From positions 149-64,148 of the forward strand of contig DDEV01000008.1 of NCBI GenBank assembly GCA_002336855.1: a stretch of DNA of 64,000 bases. Reading direction: 5' to 3'. Position 1 is the first letter of the stretch. The number at the start of each line of letters is the position of its first letter. Source of the DNA: Leucobacter sp. UBA1945. GTDB taxonomy: Bacteria > Actinomycetota > Actinomycetes > Actinomycetales > Microbacteriaceae. Under the pieces are notes generated by a model. That model searched no databases, was not told the DNA's origin, and saw only the letters and a program-made list of their open reading frames with translations. The position numbers and the translations under genes are program-made. Below, in pieces: positions 34,547 through 42,932 of this stretch.

Positions 34547-35307
34547 GCGTGGCTGAGTCGAGCGAAAACTCCCCGCTGCTCGTTGAGGCTCGCGACACTC
34601 ACGTGCTCGCCACCTTGAACAGGCCAGAGAAACGCAACGCCATTGACCAAGACTTGATCGACGCGCTGCACGAACTCTGCGAGATGCTCGAGGCAGAGCC
34701 TCGCACGCTGATTCTGCGCGGTGCAGAGGGCACCTTCGCCGGCGGCGCCGACATTGCTCAGCTGCGCGCTCGTCGCGCGGCCGACGCGCTGAAGGGCATC
34801 AACACGCGGGCGTTCATGCGCATCAACGAGCTGCCGATGCCGGTGATCGCCGTGCTTGAGGGCTACGCCCTCGGCGGCGGCGCCGAGCTCGCCTACGCCG
34901 CCGACATCAGGGTCGGCACGCCAACGCTCAAGATCGGCAACCCCGAGACCGGCCTCGGCATCATCGCGGCCGCGGGCGCGAGCTGGCGCCTGCGCGAGCT
35001 CGTGGGCGAGCCGCTTGCCGCAGAGATCATGCTGGCCGGGCGGGTGCTGAGCGCCGAGGAGTCGCTGCGCGCGGGGCTCATCACGCACCTTGAAGAGGAC
35101 TCGCAGGCCGCGCTCGAGCGTGCCGAGAAGATCGCCGGCCGAATCGCGGCGCTCGACCCGGCCGCAACGCAGGCCTCGAAGCGCGTGCTGCAGGCGCCGC
35201 GCGCCGCTCACCCGCAGGTCGACCTTGATGAGCAGGCGGTGCTCTTCGAAAGCCCCGAGAAGATGCGCCGCATGACCGAGTTTCTCGAACGGAAGAAGAG
35301 CAAATGA
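34543..35307 (+). CDS. paaF: Enoyl-CoA hydratase (2,3-dehydroadipyl-CoA hydratase type)
   Basis: Crotonase-fold hydratase. The oxyanion-hole motif LRGAEGTFAGGADIAQL and both hydratase glutamates (GGGAELAYA and NPETGLGIIAAAG) are present, which favours a hydratase over a PaaG-type isomerase with a single acidic residue. The GTG start overlaps the thiolase stop (GTGA); a GTG two codons later is possible. 254 residues. In the pathway it hydrates 2,3-dehydroadipyl-CoA before PaaH. A separate paaG gene is not present in the window. Confidence 0.85.
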   Translation: MSVAESSENSPLLVEARDTHVLATLNRPEKRNAIDQDLIDALHELCEMLEAEPRTLILRGAEGTFAGGADIAQLRARRAADALKGINTRAFMRINELPMPVIAVLEGYALGGGAELAYAADIRVGTPTLKIGNPETGLGIIAAAGASWRLRELVGEPLAAEIMLAGRVLSAEESLRAGLITHLEEDSQAALERAEKIAGRIAALDPAATQASKRVLQAPRAAHPQVDLDEQAVLFESPEKMRRMTEFLERKKSK

Positions 35308-36176
35308 GCGGATCAAACGAGATCGCCGTTCCCTCGCGCGTTGGCGTGATGGGTGGCGGGCGCATGGGCGGCGGAATCGCCCACGCATTTCTGCTTGCGG
35401 GCGCCTACGTCGTCGTCGTCGAACGTGACGTCGCCTCGGCCGAGGCGGCGCGGGCGCGCATCGAGGCGAGCATCGACGCGTCGGTCGCGCGCGGCTTCGA
35501 CGGCGATGCCGCTCTCTTGAAGCAGGCCCTCACGGTCGCCACCGATGTGGGCGCGTTCGGGGCATGCCAGCTGGTTGTCGAAGCGGTGCCCGAGATCCTC
35601 GACCTGAAGCTTGAAACGCTGCGTGCGATCGAGCAGCAGCTGCCCGACTTCGCGACTCTTGCGTCGAACACCTCGTCGATCCCGCTTGCGCAGCTCGCCG
35701 AGGTGCTCGACCGACCGAGTCAGTTCATCGGGCTGCATTTCTTCAACCCGGTGCCCGCCTCGACGCTCATCGAGATCGTCGTGCACGAGGATGCGAGCGA
35801 CGCGCTCGCTGAGAAGGCTCGAGGCTGGGTGCGTGCGCTCGGCAAGACGCCGATCACCGTGTCTGATTCACCGGGCTTCGCCTCGAGTCGCCTCGGGGTA
35901 GCGATCGCGCTCGAGGCGATTCGCATGGTCGAAGAGGGCGTCGCAAGCGCGGCAGACATCGACCTCGCCATGGAGCTCGGTTACAAGCACCCCTCGGGGC
36001 CGCTCAAGACCACCGACATCGTCGGGCTCGACGTGCGCCTCGGTATCGCCGAACAGCTCGAACGCGACCTCGGCCCCCGATTCGCGCCGCCGCAGCTGCT
36101 GCGCGACATGGTCGCCGAGGGCAACCTCGGTCGCAAGAGCGGCAAAGGGTTTTACGACTGGAACAACGGCGAGTAG
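35304..36176 (+). CDS. paaH: 3-hydroxyacyl-CoA dehydrogenase
   Basis: NAD-dependent oxidation of 3-hydroxyadipyl-CoA to 3-oxoadipyl-CoA. The Rossmann motif GVMGGGRMGGGIAHAF is at about residues 13-28. The active-site block FIGLHFFNPVPASTLIEIV (catalytic His) and the C-terminal dimer domain with DSPGFASSRLGVAIALEAIRM follow. At 290 residues it is the short single-unit form, unlike the ~475-residue E. coli PaaH. The ATG overlaps the paaF stop (ATGA). Confidence 0.9.
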   Translation: MSGSNEIAVPSRVGVMGGGRMGGGIAHAFLLAGAYVVVVERDVASAEAARARIEASIDASVARGFDGDAALLKQALTVATDVGAFGACQLVVEAVPEILDLKLETLRAIEQQLPDFATLASNTSSIPLAQLAEVLDRPSQFIGLHFFNPVPASTLIEIVVHEDASDALAEKARGWVRALGKTPITVSDSPGFASSRLGVAIALEAIRMVEEGVASAADIDLAMELGYKHPSGPLKTTDIVGLDVRLGIAEQLERDLGPRFAPPQLLRDMVAEGNLGRKSGKGFYDWNNGE

Positions 36177-36201
36177 CGCCACAACAAAAGGAGTCAGAGC
36201 G

Positions 36202-38244
36202 ATGACGCGAATGCTGCAGAGCTATGTGCAAGACGCCTGGTGGTCACCCGCCGAAGACGTCGCCGGTGTCGAGGTGCTCGATGCATCCACGGGCGAGCCA
36301 GTCGCTCGCGTATCGAGCGAAGGTCTCGATCTCGGTGCTGCGTTGGATCACGCCCGCACCGTTGGGCAGAAGAGCCTCGGTGAGCTCACCTTTCATCAGC
36401 GGGCGGTGCTGCTGAAGCAGCTCGCCCTCGTGCTCACGGAGCGCAAGCAGGAGCTGTATGAGCTGTCGTACAAGACCGGTGCAACGAAGATCGACTCGTG
36501 GGTCGACATCGACGGCGGCATCGGCGTGCTCTTCACCTACTCGGGCAAGGGGCGGCGCGAGCTGCCCAACGCGAAGGTGCAGCTCGACGGCCCGCTCGAG
36601 GTACTCGCGAAAGACGGCAGCTTTCTCGGCCGCCACATTCGCACGACCCTGCCCGGTGTCGCCGTGCAGATCAACGCGTTCAACTTTCCGGTATGGGGGT
36701 CGCTCGAGAAGTTCGCACCCGCGTTTCTCGCGGGAATGCCCTCGGTGATCAAGCCCGCTACGCCCGGCGCATACCTCGCCGAGCATATGGTGCGCATCAT
36801 GGTCGAGTCGGGTCTGCTGCCGGCTGGCTCCGTGCAGCTCGTCTCGGGCTCGATCCGCGACGTGTTCGAGCACGCGAAGCTCGGCGACGTCGTGTCGTTC
36901 ACCGGCTCGGCCTCGACCGCAGACGCTCTGCGCAAGCACGAGGCAGTGCAGACCGGGGGAGTGATCTTCGGAGCAGAGACCGATTCGATCAACGCTTCTG
37001 TGCTCGGCCCCGATGCGGTTTCGGGCACACCAGAGTTCGACGCGTACGTGCGTCAGCTTGTGAACGAGATGACCACCAAGGCAGGACAGAAGTGCACGGC
37101 GATTCGCCGAGCTATCGTGCCGACCTCGTCGATGGACGACGTCGTAGAGGCAGTGCGCGCTCGCATCGAAGAGAAGATCGTGGTCGGCGACCCGCGTACC
37201 GAGGGCGTCACAATGGGTGCGCTCGCCTCGGCCGAGCAGCGCGAAGAGGTGCTGCGCCAGGTTGTCAGGCTCGTCGCAGACGGCGGTGAAGCCGTGATCG
37301 GCGCTGGCCAGGGCCTTGAAGAGGGCGGCGCCTTCTTGCGGCCGATCCTGCTGCGCTTTGACGACGCGAATGCGGAGCGTGTGCACGACACCGAGGCGTT
37401 CGGCCCCGTCAGTTCGGTGATCGGATACGACACCCCCGAGCAGGCCGCCGAGCTTGTCGTGCGCGGCGGCGGCTCGCTCGTCACCAGCGTTGCCTCTGCT
37501 GACCCCGCGTTCGTCTCGACGCTCACCCTGCGCACCGCATCGGCCAACGGCCGCATGCTGCTGCTCGACCGTGACAACGCTCGCACCTCGACCGGCCACG
37601 GTTCGCCGCTGCCGATGCTGGTGCACGGTGGCCCGGGTCGCGCAGGCGGTGGCGAGGAGCTGGGTGGCGTGCGCAGCGTGTTCCACTACATGCAGCGCAC
37701 GGCAATTCAGGGCAGCCCCGAAATGCTGACCGCGGTGACCGGAGTCTGGCACACCGGTGCGGCGACGCGTGACGACGTGCACCCATTTCAGAAGTCGCTC
37801 GAAGACCTGCGCATTGGCGATCAGGTCGTCTCTGAGGCGCGCGAGGTCACGCTCGAAGATATCTCGCACTTCGCGGAGTTCACGGGAGACACCTTCTACG
37901 CGCACACGAACGAGGAGGCAGCGGCGGCGAACCCGTTCTTCCCGGGCCGCGTGGCCCACGGCTACCTGCTGCTCTCGTTCGCGGCCGGCCTCTTCGTCTG
38001 GCCTGACGTGGGGCCCGTGCTGGCGAACTACGGCCTCGAGAACCTGCGCTTCATCACGCCGGTCTCGCCCGGCGACAAGGTGCGCGTCGCCCTGACCGCC
38101 AAGCAGATCATTCCGCGCGAGACCGACGAATACGGCGAGGTGCACTGGGACGCGGTGCTCACGAACCAGAACGACGAGATCGTTGCGACCTATGACGTGC
38201 TCACGCTGGTGTCGAAGGCTCCCGTGGCAGCTGTAGCCGCGTAA
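36202..38244 (+). CDS. paaZ: Bifunctional oxepin-CoA hydrolase / 3-oxo-5,6-dehydrosuberyl-CoA semialdehyde dehydrogenase
   Basis: Ring-opening enzyme of aerobic phenylacetate breakdown. Residues 1-515 are an aldehyde dehydrogenase, with FGAETDSINAS (catalytic Glu) and AGQKCTAIRRAIVP (catalytic Cys at about 295). Residues 530-680 are a MaoC-type hydratase, with HFAEFTGDTFYAHTNEEAAA and FFPGRVAHGYLLLSFAAGLF. The 680-residue length and domain order match E. coli PaaZ. ATG after AAAAGGAGTCAGAGC. A terminator follows, so it ends the operon. Confidence 0.95.
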   Translation: MTRMLQSYVQDAWWSPAEDVAGVEVLDASTGEPVARVSSEGLDLGAALDHARTVGQKSLGELTFHQRAVLLKQLALVLTERKQELYELSYKTGATKIDSWVDIDGGIGVLFTYSGKGRRELPNAKVQLDGPLEVLAKDGSFLGRHIRTTLPGVAVQINAFNFPVWGSLEKFAPAFLAGMPSVIKPATPGAYLAEHMVRIMVESGLLPAGSVQLVSGSIRDVFEHAKLGDVVSFTGSASTADALRKHEAVQTGGVIFGAETDSINASVLGPDAVSGTPEFDAYVRQLVNEMTTKAGQKCTAIRRAIVPTSSMDDVVEAVRARIEEKIVVGDPRTEGVTMGALASAEQREEVLRQVVRLVADGGEAVIGAGQGLEEGGAFLRPILLRFDDANAERVHDTEAFGPVSSVIGYDTPEQAAELVVRGGGSLVTSVASADPAFVSTLTLRTASANGRMLLLDRDNARTSTGHGSPLPMLVHGGPGRAGGGEELGGVRSVFHYMQRTAIQGSPEMLTAVTGVWHTGAATRDDVHPFQKSLEDLRIGDQVVSEAREVTLEDISHFAEFTGDTFYAHTNEEAAAANPFFPGRVAHGYLLLSFAAGLFVWPDVGPVLANYGLENLRFITPVSPGDKVRVALTAKQIIPRETDEYGEVHWDAVLTNQNDEIVATYDVLTLVSKAPVAAVAA

Positions 38245-38261
38245 GAGTTCGACAGAGGATC

Positions 38262-38291
38262 GGCCCCGGGTGCTCACGCCCCGGGGCCTTT
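38262..38291 (+). terminator. Terminator after paaZ
   Basis: GGCCCCGG pairs with CCGGGGCC around an 11-nt loop, followed by TTT. Confidence 0.8.
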
Positions 38292-38413
38292 CGCGTACCG
38301 GCGCTGGGCTGATCCTTTTCTCTTCTTGCGATCGGCCTTCGGCGCGAACCTCACGGTGATCACCCATAATTTTTCGGAGAACAACGGAAGATAAGGACGG
38401 AATCGAGAAGAGC

Positions 38414-38450
38414 TTCCGTGATTCGCGTTGATTTCCGTGATGCGCGGTGA
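38414..38450. repeat. Two tandem 18-bp units between paaZ and the TetR gene
   Basis: TTCCGTGATTCGCGTTGA and TTCCGTGATGCGCGGTGA differ at 2 of 18 positions and are spaced by one base (19-bp period). An inverted CGGAA occurs at 38387. The two units could bind a regulator, but no gene starts nearby: the flanking paaZ and TetR genes both end here. Confidence 0.5.
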
Positions 38451-38515
38451 CGAGTTCGGTGCCTGATCGATGCGAGGGGGCGCGCCGAGGGCGGGCGCTC
38501 GCGAGAAAGGCCAGA

Positions 38516-39142
38516 TCAGGCGGGGGTCAAACCCCCGCGCATGAAGCGCAGCACCGCATTGGCGATCTCATCGGGCGTGAAGCGCCCGCCAGGGCGATAC
38601 CATTCGACGAGCGAGTTAATGAGCCCGAAGGTGAAGCGTTCGGCGAGGCCCGGGTCGAAGTCGGGGCGCAGGCTGCCCTCGGTGAGCGCAAGCTCGAAGA
38701 GCTGCCGCAGTTTCGCGTCGAAGGCGCGCCGGCGCTCCATGGCGTGCAGTTCAACCTCAGAGTTGCCGTGCAAACGCAGCAGCAGAAGCAGCGACGGCCG
38801 CTGCTCGCACGCGACGCGCACGGCACCCGTGACCACGAATTCGATGCGCTCGCTCGCCCTGCCGCTGACCGCCTCAGGTGCGGTAAACACTGCCTCGAGC
38901 GCCCCGAGCACCTGCTCGAGGGCGAGCTCGAGCATCGCCGACTTCGAATCGAAGTGGTGGTACACGGCCGATTTCGACAGCCCGAGGCGTTTCGCGATGA
39001 GTTCGAGCGTCGCCGCGTCGTAGCCGTGATCGGTGAATACCTTCACGATGACCTCGAGCATCTGCTCTTGGTCGTAACCGGGACGGCCGCGCTTCGCAGC
39101 GGGTGGAGTGGGCGAAGCGCTCATCCCTCTATTTTCTCTCAT
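38516..39142 (-). CDS. TetR-family transcriptional regulator, PaaR candidate
   Basis: A 208-residue one-domain regulator. The DNA-binding helix-turn-helix is DAATLELIAKRLGLSKSAVYHHFDSKSAMLE (about residues 42-72). The C-terminal ligand domain is unremarkable. The ATG at 39142 overlaps the MmgE/PrpD stop (ATGA), favouring that start over one six codons later. It lies 270 bp after paaZ, so it may be the PaaR repressor of the paa operons; its coupling to MmgE/PrpD instead suggests control of the exporter set. The sequence does not decide between the two. Confidence 0.85.
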   Translation of the reverse strand: MRENRGMSASPTPPAAKRGRPGYDQEQMLEVIVKVFTDHGYDAATLELIAKRLGLSKSAVYHHFDSKSAMLELALEQVLGALEAVFTAPEAVSGRASERIEFVVTGAVRVACEQRPSLLLLLRLHGNSEVELHAMERRRAFDAKLRQLFELALTEGSLRPDFDPGLAERFTFGLINSLVEWYRPGGRFTPDEIANAVLRFMRGGLTPA

Positions 39143-40536
39143 ATCGTTCGTGAAACGTGTTCGAACCCGCGGAAGAGGTGTCGGATGTTCGGTTCGGAGT
39201 CGATTCCGCAGATTCGGGCCCACAGTGCCGTCGCGGTTTCGGCTTCGAGCACCTCGCCTACGAGCTGTTCGAACTTCTGCTTCACATGTTCGTTGCTTGC
39301 CGGATTCTCGGCGTTCCCATAAGGGTTCTCGCAGTTTCCGACGAGGATCCTGCCGTCGACGGTATGAATTTCTACTCTGCCGAGGTGCCGACTCGGAAAA
39401 ACGGCTGCGTAGTTCGGGTCGACGCGCATTTCGACTCGGTTCGCGAGTGCGCAGATACGAGGATCCTCGAGCGCTGCGCGCTCGAACGCTGCGATGTCTG
39501 CGCGCCCGTGCGCGAGCGTGGTTGCGGTGACGAACGGGATCGAGAAGCGGCCAGCGAGCGAGGTCGCGAGCGGAGGACGCGCGTCGAGCTCGACAGCTCG
39601 CGAACTGACCCAAACGACCACTCGAGCGATCGAATCGGGGTCGAATCGTGTGTCAAGGAGCCAGGGCAGCGCGCCGGGGGCGGCGCTGGCCCGTCGGGTC
39701 GCGTCGATGAGCGCTTCAACTATGGGGTGTGCGTGGCCGCACGTGGCGTGAAATTTGACGTAGCCGGTTTCGACCGCCCAGTGCTCGCCGAGTGAGGAGT
39801 CAAGCTCGTCTGCAGCGAAGCCGTCACCCAGGAGGGAGCCGAAGACCTCTTCGACCGAGCCCGGGTTCGCCGTGTAACCGGCGGCCACGAGCCGGTCGAC
39901 GGTTGACGCGACCATCCCCGTAATAGCCGGGCCTGCGGAGTGCACCGTGGCGCCCGAGTAGGGCAGGCTGTATGAGGTCGCGGAGGCGAATGCCGCCGCA
40001 GCCTGCATCGCGGCGGCAATCTGAGACGCCGCCGCGCCCCGCATCCAGGCGAGGCCCGCAGCGACGCCGACGTTGCCGAGGTTACCGTGGCAGTGCACGC
40101 TCGTTCGCAGCCTCGCCGCCCGCTGCAGCCTGGCCTGGGCCTCGTAGCCGACGATGAACGCGGTGAGAAATCTGGCCCCGCTCAGCTGGTCGCGCTGCGC
40201 GGCCGCGAGGAGCGGTGGCAGCACATGCATCGCCGGGTGCCCGGTGGGCCTGGCGCCCTCGTCGAGCTCAGCGGTGCAGGTGGAGAGCGCATTGAGCAGC
40301 ATCGCCTCGCGCGCATCTGTCACTGGAAAGCCGGGAGCGACGATCGACGATGCACCTTCCGGGTGGGGTCCGGCGATCATGCGTGACGCGTCTGCCGTGA
40401 CCGAGCCCCTCAGCATCACCCCGAGCGTGTCTGCGACGACCCGTGCGGCGCGGGCGCGGGTGCTCGCGGGGATGAGGTTGTCGGTGACTCCCGCCACGAA
40501 CTCGGCGAGCGAGGTGGCCGGCTGCTGCTCATTCAT
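39139..40536 (-). CDS. MmgE/PrpD-family protein
   Basis: Member of the 2-methylcitrate dehydratase / cis-aconitate decarboxylase / iminodisuccinate epimerase superfamily. The all-helical N-terminal domain includes ELDEGARPTGHPAMHVLPPLLAAAQ and SVHCHGNLGNVGVAAGLAWM, a standard family block. The second domain has KFHATCGHAHPIVEALIDA. 465 residues, the normal length. It lies in a leftward run with the MFS exporter and TetR gene. Catabolic islands often carry such proteins for isomerising or dehydrating small acids; the true substrate is unknown. Confidence 0.85.
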   Translation of the reverse strand: MNEQQPATSLAEFVAGVTDNLIPASTRARAARVVADTLGVMLRGSVTADASRMIAGPHPEGASSIVAPGFPVTDAREAMLLNALSTCTAELDEGARPTGHPAMHVLPPLLAAAQRDQLSGARFLTAFIVGYEAQARLQRAARLRTSVHCHGNLGNVGVAAGLAWMRGAAASQIAAAMQAAAAFASATSYSLPYSGATVHSAGPAITGMVASTVDRLVAAGYTANPGSVEEVFGSLLGDGFAADELDSSLGEHWAVETGYVKFHATCGHAHPIVEALIDATRRASAAPGALPWLLDTRFDPDSIARVVVWVSSRAVELDARPPLATSLAGRFSIPFVTATTLAHGRADIAAFERAALEDPRICALANRVEMRVDPNYAAVFPSRHLGRVEIHTVDGRILVGNCENPYGNAENPASNEHVKQKFEQLVGEVLEAETATALWARICGIDSEPNIRHLFRGFEHVSRTI

Positions 40537-40587
40537 GTGTTCCTCTGGATCTGCGGTGATCTGACGACAGCGTCAATGCGCTGCCCG

Positions 40588-42090
40588 TTAGTGCGTGGTG
40601 CTGAGCGGTCTTCGTTCGAGAAAAAGCAGGAGCAGCACGGAGAGCGCGCCCAGAGGGGCGAGCATCAGGAAGAACGGCTGCAGCGCCGATGCATAGAGAT
40701 CTGCGATGATCGCCTGCACGGGCTCTGGCAGGCTCGCGTAGAGCGTCGGCGTGAGATCCGTGAAGTCGATGCTCGGCGGCAGTTTGTCGTTTTGCGCAAA
40801 CGAGACCGCAAGTCTCGACGAGAATGCGCTGCCGATCGCCGCGATGCCGATTGCGGCGCCGACTTGCCTGAAGTAGTTGTTTGCCGCGGTGGCACTTCCG
40901 ACCATGCTCGGGGGCAGCGCGTTCTGCACGACGAGCAGCAGCAGCTGGGCTGAGGTTCCGAGCCCCGCCCCCATGAGCGCCGAGAAGAGGCATGCCTCGA
41001 GCACCGTGGTTTGGGAGCTCATGGTTCCGAGCAGCAGAAGCGAGGTCATGACGGCCAGCATGCCGAGGATCGGAATCAGCTTGTAGCGCCCGGTGCGCGC
41101 CACGATGATGCCGGTGAGCGATGAGGACACGAGGATCGAGCCGATCATGGGAATCAGCGCGAGCCCGGCCTGGGTCGCCCCGAGCGAGAGCACCATTTGC
41201 AGAAATACCGGCAGGTAAGTCAGCACGCCGAACATGGCGATGCCGCCCGCGAGCGTGCCTGATCCTGTCGCGAGAAGAAACGTCCGGCTGCGGAAGATCT
41301 GTAATGACATGACCGGATGGGTGGCGCGTCGTTCGGCGAAGAAGAACACGAGTGCGCAGGCAACGGTCGCGGCGAAAAGGATCACGATCTGGGGCGAGCC
41401 CCAGGAGAAGGTGGTGCCTGCCCAGGTCGCAAGCAGCACCACCCCGGTCGTTGCTCCAGCAAGCGAGATCGAGCCGAGCACGTCGAAGCGAACGCGCGTG
41501 CGCGCCACAGGGCCCTTCACATATCGAAGGGTCAGCAGGAGTGTGATCACTCCGAGCGGCACATTCATCCAGAACGCCCAGGGCCAGCCCGGCCCGTCGG
41601 TAAACCAGCCGCCGACCAGCGGTCCCGCCACTGAGGCAACGGCCCACACCGAGGCGAATGCCCCCGCATACTTTGCGCGCTCGCGGGCTACGACCGCGTC
41701 GGCGAGTACCGCTTGGGGCAGTACCAGCAGCGCGCCTCCGCCGACCCCCTGTACGAGGCGGGCTGCTATCAGCATGTCGATGCTCACCGAGAGCGCCGCC
41801 GCAACAGAACCGAGCGTGAACAACGCGATGGAGATAGACATGAGTGCTCGGTGGCTTATCGCGTCGCTGAGGGATCCGAACACCGGCATGAACGCCGTTG
41901 AGGCGAGCACGAAACCCGAGACGATCCAGGCGATCCTGTCGGCCCCTCCGAGGTCGCCGGCGATAGTGGGGAGCGCGGTGCTCAGCACCGTCTGATTCAT
42001 CGCGAACATGAACATCGCGAGCATCAGGCAGATCAAGAGCGGCCGGAAGTTTTCTGGGCGATAGATCTCGGCGCGCTCCCGGTCGGCCAT
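40588..42090 (-). CDS. MFS drug:H+ antiporter, DHA2 (14-helix, EmrB/QacA-like)
   Basis: Exporter of about 500 residues with fourteen hydrophobic helices. The first-helix motif FMFAMNQTVLSTALPTIAGDLGG (motif D1-like) and the long helix-5 motif LVQGVGGGALLVLPQAVLADAV (antiporter motif C region) define the DHA2 family. The ATG at 42090 has GGCGGGA about 9 nt upstream; an in-frame ATG at 42111 is the alternative. It lies 25 nt after the XRE-cupin gene and is probably cotranscribed. It may export a toxic pathway substrate or intermediate. Confidence 0.9.
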   Translation of the reverse strand: MADRERAEIYRPENFRPLLICLMLAMFMFAMNQTVLSTALPTIAGDLGGADRIAWIVSGFVLASTAFMPVFGSLSDAISHRALMSISIALFTLGSVAAALSVSIDMLIAARLVQGVGGGALLVLPQAVLADAVVARERAKYAGAFASVWAVASVAGPLVGGWFTDGPGWPWAFWMNVPLGVITLLLTLRYVKGPVARTRVRFDVLGSISLAGATTGVVLLATWAGTTFSWGSPQIVILFAATVACALVFFFAERRATHPVMSLQIFRSRTFLLATGSGTLAGGIAMFGVLTYLPVFLQMVLSLGATQAGLALIPMIGSILVSSSLTGIIVARTGRYKLIPILGMLAVMTSLLLLGTMSSQTTVLEACLFSALMGAGLGTSAQLLLLVVQNALPPSMVGSATAANNYFRQVGAAIGIAAIGSAFSSRLAVSFAQNDKLPPSIDFTDLTPTLYASLPEPVQAIIADLYASALQPFFLMLAPLGALSVLLLLFLERRPLSTTH

Positions 42091-42115
42091 GTGGTGAGAT
42101 CCCGCCTGCATCGGT

Positions 42116-42718
42116 CTAGTAGAAGCGCGCGACCGTCGAGGGCGTAGAAGCGCCGAGAAAGACTGCCTGCTTGTCGGAGCGGTTGGCGTACGCGTGCGGA
42201 ATCGCCGAGTTGAACGAGACTGTATCCCCCTCTTCGAGGGTATAGCTGTGCGCGCCGACGGTGACCTCGAGGCGGCCCTCGAGCACGAGGAAGACCTCGT
42301 CACCCGGGTGGGTCATCGGAGTGTCCTCGCTGGAGTATCCCGGTGGCACGATGGTGCGCACCAAGCCGAGCCTGTGGTTCGCGTCGGGGGTGAGCAGCTC
42401 TTGCTCGATCTCGCTCAGCAGCCGCCTGCGCCCGTCTGAACGCACCACATCGCGCTCGAGCTCGTGGTCGTCTTCGCCCTGGAACATCGATGAGATCGGG
42501 AGGCCGAGGGCTCGTGAGAGCCGCATGATGGTGTTGAAGGAAGGGTTGCCGATCCCGCGCTCGAGCTGGCTGATCAACCCGCCGCTGACACCTGCCTGCT
42601 CGGCAAGCTCCTCAACGGTCATTCGACCCTCGCGGCTGGTGCGGATGATGTTGCCGAGGAATATCATCCGAGGCTCGCTGCCGTCCGGTCGCTGCCGCTT
42701 CGCTTCTTTCGTCGCCAT
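42116..42718 (-). CDS. XRE-cupin transcriptional regulator
   Basis: A 200-residue regulator. The N-terminal XRE helix-turn-helix is MTVEELAEQAGVSGGLISQLERGIGNPSF (about residues 34-62). The C-terminal cupin sensor domain runs from IVPPGYSSEDTPMTHPGDEVFLVLEGRLEVTVG to TVSFNSAIPHAYANRSD. Such regulators often bind small metabolites or amines. It is divergent from the aldolase operon. The 36-bp tripartite sequence in the intergenic region is the natural candidate for its binding site. Confidence 0.9.
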   Translation of the reverse strand: MATKEAKRQRPDGSEPRMIFLGNIIRTSREGRMTVEELAEQAGVSGGLISQLERGIGNPSFNTIMRLSRALGLPISSMFQGEDDHELERDVVRSDGRRRLLSEIEQELLTPDANHRLGLVRTIVPPGYSSEDTPMTHPGDEVFLVLEGRLEVTVGAHSYTLEEGDTVSFNSAIPHAYANRSDKQAVFLGASTPSTVARFY

Positions 42719-42803
42719 GTGTACCTACTCTGAGTCAGGAGTCATCAGTTGTTCTGATCGCGGGATCCGCGAGCAGGCGTCGTCTCAGCGGTGAGTCGGC
42801 GCC

Positions 42804-42831
42804 TTGCGAACTTCAATGACTTCATTATAAT
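42804..42831 (+). promoter_or_regulatory. Predicted promoter of the aldolase-CapA-ADH-deaminase operon
   Basis: TTGCGA and a perfect TATAAT separated by 16 bp. The -10 box lies inside the left arm of the 36-bp operator-like sequence, so binding there would block RNA polymerase. The ATTATAAT centre is self-complementary and may also serve the leftward gene. Confidence 0.6.
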
Positions 42832-42855
42832 CATATCAACTTCGATTTTATGAAG
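42820..42855. promoter_or_regulatory. 36-bp tripartite operator-like sequence, copy 1
   Basis: CTTCATTAT, 18 bp, TTTATGAAG, with an internal CTTC 20 bp after the first. It matches the reverse complement of 58767-58802 at 24 of 36 positions, with every CTTC/GAAG element identical. An additional CTTCA half-site lies just upstream at 42811. Located between the divergent XRE-cupin and aldolase genes. Confidence 0.6.
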
Positions 42856-42932
42856 ATTCTTGTTGAGCGACGGGGCTCGATCGCATCGTGACCGGCCTGT
42901 CGCAGGATCGCTATGGGTGAAATGAGGAACAG

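Noticed and set aside
36244..38367. A 707-codon open frame on the strand opposite paaZ
   Set aside because: It is a codon-bias shadow of paaZ: low-complexity Arg/His-rich translation, no recognisable domain, and paaZ has intact catalytic motifs on the other strand.
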